From: Chitinophagaceae bacterium UBA4407 | GTDB lineage: Bacteria > Bacteroidota > Bacteroidia > Chitinophagales > Chitinophagaceae | Assembly: GCA_002390845.1 (NCBI GenBank) | Contig: DGQT01000001.1 | Coordinates: 124,001 to 188,000 of the forward strand | Direction of reading: 5' to 3' | DNA length: 64,000 bases | Shown here: positions 16,528-23,712 of the stretch, one piece after another | Position numbering within the stretch: the first letter of the stretch is position 1 | How the letters are laid out: every line of letters starts with the position of its first letter | The notes under the pieces: model-generated | Databases searched by the model: none | The model's input: only the letters and a program-made list of their open reading frames with translations | Told to the model about the DNA's origin: nothing | Position numbers and translations under genes: made by a program

Positions 16528-17988
16528 TTAGCCTGGCTGAATTGCCAGCGCAGGGTTAAGCATAGGATCTGGCAAACCATGTATTAAATATGCTTTCCTG
16601 TTCCTCGCTGCTTTTTCTACCGGCATACGGAATAAAATATAAACAGCAAAAACAAGCAGGGTATTGTACCACAAAGTAGATTCCCAAATGCGGCTTACAA
16701 ACAAACCGGCAAAAATCGAAATAAAGTAAGCAACCGATGGTACTGCAATCAGCATATCGTTATACTTCATTGCAAACATAAAATTCTTATACGCGTGGTA
16801 CAATATAAGGCTCACAAAACAGATGTAAAAAGCCACACCAATTAAACCATATTCAACTGCGAATTCCAGAAAGGTATTGTGCATTACATGGTCGGTTACA
16901 TCGGTACCATATTTGCCCACAGCATAAGCCGAGGATGCTTCATCTCCTCCCAAGCCAAAAAGGGGCTCTTCCCCTAAAGCCATCGCTCCACCAAGCCAAT
17001 ATGCAAGCCTGTCTCCACCGCCACGCTCTTCCTGGTAATATACCAGCCTTTCTATGGTGGGTGAATCCTTAAATAAATAGAGCGCTACTCCTAAAACCGC
17101 TACAGCAGCTACTATCGTTATGGTTTTAAAGGCAAGATTTCTATTCCATATTGCCATAAGGCCACCAAAACCTGCAATTAATATAAAACACAATAATCCA
17201 TTTCTTGAAGCGAGTTCCATGATCATGTACAACAAAAATGCAAGTGCGCCTAAATTAACCATCCGCTTAAACCAGCTTGTCTTTACTTCAAAAATACCTA
17301 CATAAAGGTATATCCCTAATGCATCAAGATTCGCTGTAAAGTCACCATGTTTTGCTTCTCCAAAGTGGAGTGTATCAAACTGGGTGCTTCTGGCACCAAA
17401 TAAAAGCATGTCTACCAATATGCAACCCATCAAATAAGGTGTTAGGTCTTTTATTATTTGCAGCGACCGGTATACCAGGCCTTTATCTTTATTAATGAGA
17501 GTTTTAAGATAAAAGAAGAAGAAGACAATTTTCAGGCTCTTCATAATTATCTTAACATATAACGCACTTAAACCCACCGCTCTTTTACCAAAAATAGGAA
17601 TTAGCGCCTGGCCTATATAAGGGTGCATTGCATAAACAAAAGCCCCAAGTATTATAAAGAAAAAGAAGAGAATGAAAAAAACAGTGAATTTCAGAGGTAC
17701 TTTCACTTTGTTATGATGAAAAAAATCAAATATAAATATGGGTGTCATCGCCATAATTGCCCAGGATTCTGCCTGAGAACTGGAATCTTCTGAGCTGAAC
17801 GAACCTTCTATGCAGGCAATGAACAAAAGTACCGGAACAAAATAAGCCCTGTCCAGCATGATGAGGGGTATAGCTACCAGAAGCATGGGAATCGGGTTAT
17901 CCAGATACATAGAAATCGATGCCATGCCAAGCATTGCAAAATTTGAACCCCAGTACCAAACATCTTTTAATTTCAAGTCTTTGTTCAT
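16528..17988 (-). CDS. O-antigen ligase / Wzy-type polymerase-like membrane protein
   Basis: A 486-residue polytopic inner-membrane protein with roughly eleven or twelve hydrophobic segments. A larger non-membrane loop between about residues 315 and 365 carries ERLVYYQEERGGGDRLAYW and LFGLGGDEASS, as in the Wzy_C / O-antigen ligase family, where conserved Arg residues and a following His (here in DHVMHNTFLEFAVEYG) act in glycan transfer. Beside wzx, wzc and wza it most likely polymerises the lipid-linked repeat units in the periplasm. A ligase role cannot be excluded. It follows a sulfotransferase gene, with a repeat arm in the gap. Confidence 0.85.
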   Translation of the reverse strand: MNKDLKLKDVWYWGSNFAMLGMASISMYLDNPIPMLLVAIPLIMLDRAYFVPVLLFIACIEGSFSSEDSSSQAESWAIMAMTPIFIFDFFHHNKVKVPLKFTVFFILFFFFIILGAFVYAMHPYIGQALIPIFGKRAVGLSALYVKIIMKSLKIVFFFFYLKTLINKDKGLVYRSLQIIKDLTPYLMGCILVDMLLFGARSTQFDTLHFGEAKHGDFTANLDALGIYLYVGIFEVKTSWFKRMVNLGALAFLLYMIMELASRNGLLCFILIAGFGGLMAIWNRNLAFKTITIVAAVAVLGVALYLFKDSPTIERLVYYQEERGGGDRLAYWLGGAMALGEEPLFGLGGDEASSAYAVGKYGTDVTDHVMHNTFLEFAVEYGLIGVAFYICFVSLILYHAYKNFMFAMKYNDMLIAVPSVAYFISIFAGLFVSRIWESTLWYNTLLVFAVYILFRMPVEKAARNRKAYLIHGLPDPMLNPALAIQPG

Positions 17989-18058
17989 ATCGATGCTTAT
18001 ATAAAAATAATTTCATTAATGTTTACGAAGCCGCACATTTTGTTCATCAGAATTTCAG

Positions 18059-18119
18059 TTGTACAAGAGTGCGACGCAACTAAAGCTTCATTTTTAAACT
18101 AAAAGCCGGGCTAAAAATA
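18059..18119 (+). repeat. Arm-repeat, solo right arm, type A
   Basis: TGTACAAGAGTGCGACGCAA, then CTAAAGCTTCATTTTTA and AAGCCGGGCTAAAAATAA. It lies in the gap between a sulfotransferase gene and the polymerase gene of the exopolysaccharide locus. Confidence 0.84.
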
Positions 18120-18136
18120 ATCGCCTTTTTAGCATA

Positions 18137-19069
18137 CTAACCTGTTGCTGCGGTTGCCTTTTCTTTTTTATTGTTTGGGTTCCAGTGAGAAAAATCCCTG
18201 CCCAGTATTTGTTCCAGTTCTGCTATATCTTCTTTGAATATTTCCCAAAGATAAAGCCTCTCATCCATTTCCAACTTTAAGGGTTCCTTAGTTTTCCATG
18301 ATTTTTTAAGCTTATCTTTAATAAACTTAGGCGTAAGATCAATTAAAAACCTGGTGCCTTTTATACCAAATAATTTATTGGTAACCTTGCTGGCCTTGCG
18401 GTCGAAATGAAAGTTTACGATTTCTTTATTGGGCACAATGAACTTATCGTTTACACCAAGAAATTTAAACAGGCTGCTCATGGTGCCATCAAAATCTTTT
18501 TTCAGATCATCGAGAAAAATAATTTTTACCTGCGATGGCTGAAACCTTTTATAATACGATTTAAGAATAGCCGCAAACATGCCGCCTTGTATGTAGGTGC
18601 GCAGGCGGGTTTCATCTGCGCTAAAATTACCGGTACTTTGCTTCCAGGTTTTTGCACCCTCTTCACCTTCAAGCGTTATATAGCCCATCTGTTTACGGTT
18701 GATCTCTATTGCTTCGCGCATTGAAAGCAGCTCTTTTCCCATTCCTTTTTGCATAAGCCAGCTTGAAAAAGTTCTGTCTAATGGATTGCGAAAGCATAGG
18801 ATGAGCTTTACACCAGGAAGATTTTCTTTTATACGATCCGCAGCAAAAGGCAGAAAACTGTAGCTGGGCGTGGCTTCGCCAATCGCTTTTGCATTGCCTG
18901 CCTCATCAAAATATTTAGAATAGTAATCCATCCCCTTTTCATAGTGCAGGCTAAAGAACCTTGTTTCTTTTATTTTGGCAGTAAAAATTTCAGGATGCTG
19001 CCCAAGGTAAAAATGGAGGGAGGATGATGCACATTTTGGCGGGCCTATTACTATAAAATTCGGATACAT
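18137..19069 (-). CDS. Sulfotransferase family protein (heparan-sulfate type)
   Basis: A 310-residue enzyme of the Sulfotransfer_1 type. It begins MYPNFIVIGPPKCASSSLHF, where GPPKCASSS is the 5'-phosphosulfate loop as in heparan sulfate/NodH-like enzymes. ETRFFSLHYEKGMDYYSKYF matches the usual KEPxFF and YxxxF region, and the 3'-phosphate site is in LCFRNPLDRTFSSW. It is a different subfamily from the three GRSGTT-type paralogues in this locus, so it probably sulfates another position or sugar. It carries its own ATG start and is separated from its neighbours by repeat arms on both sides. Confidence 0.9.
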   Translation of the reverse strand: MYPNFIVIGPPKCASSSLHFYLGQHPEIFTAKIKETRFFSLHYEKGMDYYSKYFDEAGNAKAIGEATPSYSFLPFAADRIKENLPGVKLILCFRNPLDRTFSSWLMQKGMGKELLSMREAIEINRKQMGYITLEGEEGAKTWKQSTGNFSADETRLRTYIQGGMFAAILKSYYKRFQPSQVKIIFLDDLKKDFDGTMSSLFKFLGVNDKFIVPNKEIVNFHFDRKASKVTNKLFGIKGTRFLIDLTPKFIKDKLKKSWKTKEPLKLEMDERLYLWEIFKEDIAELEQILGRDFSHWNPNNKKEKATAATG

Positions 19070-19099
19070 GTTTAAATTATGTTTTTAATGGTTAAGTTA

Positions 19100-19163
19100 G
19101 TTTTTTGTACCGGATAATTGATACACTATTTAGCTTTTGTTGTGTCACTCACTTGTACGTTCC
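19100..19163 (-). repeat. Arm-repeat, solo left arm, type B
   Basis: TTTTTTGTACCGGATAATTG, then TTTAGCTTTTG and TTGTGTCACTCACTTGTACG. It separates two sulfotransferase genes of the exopolysaccharide locus. Confidence 0.83.
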
Positions 19164-19226
19164 GAAATACTATTCAGCAAATCCCTGAATCATACCTTTC
19201 GCAAAACGCAATCTAGTAAAAAATGC

Positions 19227-19973
19227 TCAATCCAGATATTTGCTGTAACCGTTTTCATTAAGCCATGCAGCCACCCCGGTATAATTTTCAAGCATATCTT
19301 CCAACTTTTCGGGATTCAGCTTTTTAGAAGCTGCCTGTAATGGAATATTTTCAACATCAAGGAACTTTAATATCCCGCCAATGGCCACATCCCAGTTCTC
19401 AAAATCTTCATAATAAATTATTTTGCGGTCAAGATTTTTCGAGTCATTTTCAAGCTGCTTGTTAAACCCCTCGATCTGCTTCATCTTTCTGCCCAATTCC
19501 TCAATATTTACATTGAACTTTGGAATTGCTGCATTTTTATTCCCGGCTTCATTATGATACACTTTGGTAGCACGGGCCCTTAAATCTGAGAGCGTATTGC
19601 GTAAAACATTTTTCCTGATGAGCACCAATGTTTTTACTTTGTTTTGTTCCAGGTATTTCATTACACCAGGTGTATAATAAGTTTGAAAGTGCATGAGTTT
19701 AAAACCTACTGCTGCTTTTTCTGGTTTGCCAGTAAAGAATTTGTTGAGAAACCCTTTTACTGAAAGAAAGATCAAAGGATAGTTTACCAGGTAATTGAGC
19801 TTATTGCCAATGAATGGAATACGCAGAAAAGGATATTGTGCTTCGGTATGATAAATGCCTTTTTTAAAGAAGAACAATTCACCGGCACAAAATATTGCAG
19901 GGTGTGTATCCAGTGTTTTTATCAGCATTGACGAGCCTGTACGCGGTGTGGTAAAAACAACAAATTTTGTCAT
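19227..19973 (-). CDS. Sulfotransferase-like protein (short form)
   Basis: A 248-residue protein starting MTKFVVFTTPRTGSSMLIKT. TPRTGSS is the 5'-phosphosulfate loop of Stf0-like and related sulfotransferases. A 3'-phosphate segment may be LVLIRKNVLRNTLSDL. It is shorter than the other five sulfotransferases here and forms a subfamily of its own in this locus. It starts 10 bases after the end of the flippase gene, so the two are probably translated from one transcript. The target is presumably the exported polysaccharide or its lipid-linked precursor. The reaction is inferred from the family. Confidence 0.82.
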   Translation of the reverse strand: MTKFVVFTTPRTGSSMLIKTLDTHPAIFCAGELFFFKKGIYHTEAQYPFLRIPFIGNKLNYLVNYPLIFLSVKGFLNKFFTGKPEKAAVGFKLMHFQTYYTPGVMKYLEQNKVKTLVLIRKNVLRNTLSDLRARATKVYHNEAGNKNAAIPKFNVNIEELGRKMKQIEGFNKQLENDSKNLDRKIIYYEDFENWDVAIGGILKFLDVENIPLQAASKKLNPEKLEDMLENYTGVAAWLNENGYSKYLD

Positions 19974-19983
19974 TACTGCTTGT

Positions 19984-21558
19984 TTAATCGGTTATCGGTT
20001 CAATGTTGTTTTCGGGTTCAGTTTCAGCTTGCATGTTTTTTCTTCTCTTGCCTTTACCGCCACCTTTTTTACCACCTTTTGCCATGCTGAGCAATTCCTG
20101 ACGTAACTGCACAAAATCTTTCCCCAAAATGGCGGGCTTTTTGAAAAACGCAAAGCCAAAGAAAACAGCAAGTACAAAACACAATATTGAGAAGGAAATT
20201 ATTTTATTATCCAGGAACTGCATAAGGCCCATATAAATAAGATAAGAAGGGGCTACGGTAATTAATGCCAATATCACTCCATTTTTAAAGGGCTTAATAA
20301 TTAGCTTCTGCCATCCTTTTTGAAATACGTGTTTTTTTATTGTAATTAACATGAACACGTAATTAAAAACGGCAGCTATGGTTACAGAAAGTGAAATACC
20401 GTTTACCCCCCAGAAATAGTTGCCTATGAATATACCTGCACAAAGCACAATGATATATTGAAGCTTTCTGTTGGCATTTTTAAAAACAAGGTTTTTGGCC
20501 CGCATTAAAACATCTGCAACTTTTGTTGTAATGCGGAATGGTAGCGAAAGGAAAAGCAACTGCATGGGTAATACAGCGCTTTGCCACTTAGGCCCCAGCA
20601 ATATTAAAACAATCGGGTGGCAAAATACAATTGCAAAAACACTGATGGGCACCAGCATGGCATTGGCAAACGACATGCCGCGGTAAAAGAAAGCAAACAG
20701 TTTTTCTTCTTCATCGTTAATCTTTACCATAAAAGGCATCATGATCTTTTGAATCATATCGCCCAGATAGCGTACGGGAATATTTGTAATACGGTAAGAT
20801 CTTTCGAAGAAACCGAGTGTTGCATCGTCAACCAGTTTACCAATCTGCAGCATAATACCAAAGCCACTTACATAATTATAAAAACGTACCAGTGTAAGGC
20901 CAACTCCGTAATTAAACAGGTCTTTCCAGTGGCGCAAACTTGCACCTATAAAAATGGGTATGGGTTCATAGATCCAAACCATAATAAGCCGTGCAACATT
21001 GTAAAATAAAATGGAATATACCAGCGACCAAATGCCATAACCGTAGATGGCGAGTACGATGCCCAATATATTTGAAATAAACAGACTTAAACTATCGCTG
21101 AAAAACACCCTTTTAAAATTGAAATTTTTCATCATCAGGTTTAGAGAAGAAGAACCCAATGCAAGGAAAATAAAGCTCAGCCCCAAAACTCTTAGCGAAG
21201 GAATTAATGCCGGCGCATTCTCTTTAAGCGTATCGCTGTAAAAAGATGCAATCCATGGTGCCGATACATACAAAATACCATAGAGTAATACTGAAACAAG
21301 AATACTGAAATAAAGAGCCGCATTTTTATGTTGAGGTTCAACAACTTTACGCTGCATTAAAGCATCGCCCATGCCTGCCTCAGAAATAAAGCTTGCAAAG
21401 TTGATAAAGGCATTGGCGATTGCCATAATACCATATTGCTCAGGGGAAACATATCTTACAATTACCGCATTGGCAATTATTTGCGACAGTATAATCACTG
21501 CCGTATTCATCAGTTGCCAGATGCCTGTTTTTAAAAGTTTTTGTTTATTAACGCCCAT
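19984..21558 (-). CDS. Wzx-type polysaccharide flippase (PST family)
   Basis: A 524-residue inner-membrane protein with about twelve to fourteen membrane segments. The N-terminus (GIWQLMNTAVIILSQIIANA, then VSPEQYGIMAIANAFINF) is typical of the polysaccharide transporter (Wzx/MATE-like) family that flips undecaprenyl-linked repeat units to the periplasm. Unusually, it ends in a cytoplasmic tail of about 35 residues that is strongly basic and glycine/lysine-rich (MAKGGKKGGGKGKRRKN) and then acidic. It sits six bases after an upstream sulfotransferase gene and ten before the next, so transport and sulfation genes are tightly coupled. Confidence 0.9.
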   Translation of the reverse strand: MGVNKQKLLKTGIWQLMNTAVIILSQIIANAVIVRYVSPEQYGIMAIANAFINFASFISEAGMGDALMQRKVVEPQHKNAALYFSILVSVLLYGILYVSAPWIASFYSDTLKENAPALIPSLRVLGLSFIFLALGSSSLNLMMKNFNFKRVFFSDSLSLFISNILGIVLAIYGYGIWSLVYSILFYNVARLIMVWIYEPIPIFIGASLRHWKDLFNYGVGLTLVRFYNYVSGFGIMLQIGKLVDDATLGFFERSYRITNIPVRYLGDMIQKIMMPFMVKINDEEEKLFAFFYRGMSFANAMLVPISVFAIVFCHPIVLILLGPKWQSAVLPMQLLFLSLPFRITTKVADVLMRAKNLVFKNANRKLQYIIVLCAGIFIGNYFWGVNGISLSVTIAAVFNYVFMLITIKKHVFQKGWQKLIIKPFKNGVILALITVAPSYLIYMGLMQFLDNKIISFSILCFVLAVFFGFAFFKKPAILGKDFVQLRQELLSMAKGGKKGGGKGKRRKNMQAETEPENNIEPITD

Positions 21559-21564
21559 TTATAA

Positions 21565-22470
21565 TTAAAATTTATTCAATAAGCCGCCGACAAAATAGAG
21601 TAGTTTCTTGTTTTGATATGCTTTCTTCCAGCTTTCATCGTAAGTGATCGGTCTTTTTTCGAACCTGTTTGGTGTGCCGCCTATAGTATGGTCATCCTCT
21701 ACAAACATATATTCCGGTGCAGTGTAACTATTCATCCCAAATTTTTCAATAACTGTATCAAGTTGCTGCTGTGTTTGTTGCGCAATCGTTTCGTACTGCA
21801 TTCTCAATATATCATCACCCTTAATAAACATGGAAACGGCACGGCATATACGGCGGTAATAAAACACATCCAGTAAAATTTTCTTTATTGTTTTTTTCTT
21901 TTTTACATTCAATTCTTTCCACCTGGATTTAGATACTGCTATTGCCCGCAGGTCGCGTTTTAACCAAATAATTTTTACATTAAAATCCCGTTGACTTTTA
22001 TAGATAGAAAGCGCCTGAAGCGGGTCTTTCGACGAATCAACAATAAAAGGTTTACCTGTTTGGGCAAATATTTTGGTGTACAATAAATTCAGTGTGCGGG
22101 GTACATCTTTATTCTTTTTAGCGTTAAGAATACCCAGTAATTTTTCTTTGAATATAAAAGGCAGCAATGCCACAGCAAGAAATTTTTTAGCCTTAAAGCT
22201 CCATTCAATATTTGTATTAAAAACCAAAGGGTCTTTTTGGTAAGTATCTTTAATAATGCCCGACCAGAAAATGCATTCTTTTACAGGTTCTCCGCAAGAG
22301 CAGTTCCAGTTCCAGCGTTCGCCGGGCCCGGATTTTAAGATATGCCCATGAAGCATAGCCATTTCGCCAACAGAAGTAACCTCGTTCGATTTAGATAATA
22401 TATTTTCAAGCAGGGTAGAGCCCGACCGCCTGTCTGATACAATGTATATAACCGTTGGTTTCTTTTCCAT
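21565..22470 (-). CDS. Sulfotransferase family protein
   Basis: A 301-residue protein with the 5'-phosphosulfate loop in VIYIVSDRRSGSTLLENIL (residues about 8-26), followed by EVTSVGEM. A 3'-phosphate-type segment is IIWLKRDLRAIAVSKSRW. It carries a CSCGEPVKECIFWS motif with three cysteines near residues 58-68, which is absent from the other sulfotransferases here and could bind metal or form a disulfide. It belongs to another branch of the superfamily, probably with its own acceptor. It ends six bases before the flippase gene, so the two are co-transcribed. Sulfation of the repeat unit is inferred. Confidence 0.85.
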   Translation of the reverse strand: MEKKPTVIYIVSDRRSGSTLLENILSKSNEVTSVGEMAMLHGHILKSGPGERWNWNCSCGEPVKECIFWSGIIKDTYQKDPLVFNTNIEWSFKAKKFLAVALLPFIFKEKLLGILNAKKNKDVPRTLNLLYTKIFAQTGKPFIVDSSKDPLQALSIYKSQRDFNVKIIWLKRDLRAIAVSKSRWKELNVKKKKTIKKILLDVFYYRRICRAVSMFIKGDDILRMQYETIAQQTQQQLDTVIEKFGMNSYTAPEYMFVEDDHTIGGTPNRFEKRPITYDESWKKAYQNKKLLYFVGGLLNKF

Positions 22471-22511
22471 GAATAACCTTCTGCGATGAAACAGTGTTTT
22501 ACTATATTTTT

Positions 22512-22726
22512 ATTTTATGAGCCCGTCTTTTGTACATGTATGATGCTTCTGTTGCGTCGCACACTTTTACTTTTGGAATGCTTTTCAGCTATGGTTCACA
22601 GAACAGTGTGTTCGCCTGTTAAAAAACTTGTTGCATCTGCAGCCTTAAGCTCAGCTATAATCAAACCGTACAAGAGTGCGACGCAACAATGCTTAATAGA
22701 TATTCGATTGTTGGATCAATAAAATT
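22512..22726. repeat. Arm-repeat, full element, types A/A
   Basis: The left arm has TTTTATGAGCCCG, ATGATGCTTCTGTTGCGTCG and CACACTTTTAC. The right arm (from about 22666) has CCGTACAAGAGTGCGACGCA, then CAATGCTTAATAGATATTCG and GTTGGATCAATAAAA. The core before the right arm (CAGCCTTAAGC ... ATAATCAAA) also recurs in the element at 29478-29690. The element separates two sulfotransferase genes. Confidence 0.87.
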
Positions 22727-22742
22727 CTTTCCTGAAAAATAT

Positions 22743-23639
22743 TTAATATGCGTACTGCCCTTTTAAAATAAGATCTAAATCAGTGACCTCAACTTTATCA
22801 GTCTGCTGCTCAGCCTTTTTATTCTGGTTATAAATTTTTGTAGCGCTTAAATAGCTATCTACTTTTTTTGATTTTTCAAGCCCTGCAAAATCAAGTATTT
22901 TGTTGATTACAGCAGTTGGATCCTCCACAAAATTTTCGTAACGCACTTCAAGACAGGGAACCTTGTATTGTTTTATTTCTGCCGCTGTTGTGTCCATTAA
23001 CTTTTTGTATTGCATCGCTGCAAGTAGTTCGGGCTTATCGGTATTTTGCGCAGCCCAGTTTTCTTCGCGGTGGGTATATGCGCCGGTCCACCAAAGTTGG
23101 GTTTTTCCTTTATCCTGCCAGAAATCTACATTAAGCCACGAGTTGATTGTGGGCAAAGGATCGCGTACAATATTTACAAAAATGGCATCAGGAAAAATAC
23201 TGGTAAGGTAACCGATTCTTGAGGGTCCTGTTATTTTGAAAGAAAGTCTTTTCTTAAATTGGTACGAGACCAATTTGCTGAATGCTGCCTTGATTTTTTT
23301 TGCTTCTTTTTCTGATGCTTTTACATCAAGTAAAAAGCCACGTGAAAAATCTATATCCGGCCCGGAAAGGTGCTCCCAAAAGCTATATGCCTCGGCCGGT
23401 TTAAACAGAAACTTATTTATCCTGGAAACTTTATTCAGTTGCGGTTTTTGGCCCTGCATGTTCCAAAGTTTGTTCTCAAAAAAAACACGAAGCAGGCTTA
23501 TGGGTGCAAATGCGGGAAAATTTTGCTGGTAATTGGAAGGCCATGCCAGATGCTCATGCCTGAATACAATTTCAGAAATAATCGTTGTACCAGACCTTCC
23601 TGAGCCAATAAATATTAAAGGTTTTGCGATGTTCTGCAT
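22743..23639 (-). CDS. Sulfotransferase family protein
   Basis: A 298-residue PAPS-dependent sulfotransferase, the third member of the GRSGTT paralogue group with 14466 and 15565. It shares FIGSGRSGTTIISEIVFRHE, LAWPSNYQQNF (the other two have HSNYQEL) and the 3'-phosphate site NIVRDPLPTINSW. It starts 73 bases after wzc, and between them lies a terminator-like hairpin, so expression from here on may be attenuated relative to wza-wzc. An A/A repeat element follows its end. Confidence 0.88.
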   Translation of the reverse strand: MQNIAKPLIFIGSGRSGTTIISEIVFRHEHLAWPSNYQQNFPAFAPISLLRVFFENKLWNMQGQKPQLNKVSRINKFLFKPAEAYSFWEHLSGPDIDFSRGFLLDVKASEKEAKKIKAAFSKLVSYQFKKRLSFKITGPSRIGYLTSIFPDAIFVNIVRDPLPTINSWLNVDFWQDKGKTQLWWTGAYTHREENWAAQNTDKPELLAAMQYKKLMDTTAAEIKQYKVPCLEVRYENFVEDPTAVINKILDFAGLEKSKKVDSYLSATKIYNQNKKAEQQTDKVEVTDLDLILKGQYAY

Positions 23640-23663
23640 TATAAAAATTGCACGGTTTCCTTT

Positions 23664-23690
23664 ATAGAAAAGGGCTGGTTTCCCAGCCCT
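23664..23690 (-). terminator. Terminator or attenuator after wzc
   Basis: Read on the minus strand, AGGGCTGG-GAAA-CCAGCCCT is followed by TTTTCT. It is a perfect 8-base-pair stem with a GNRA-like loop, located 23 bases after the wzc stop and before a further gene on the same strand. The T-run is short, so partial read-through is likely. Confidence 0.7.
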
Positions 23691-23712
23691 AGTTAATTAT
23701 ATTATTTTAATG

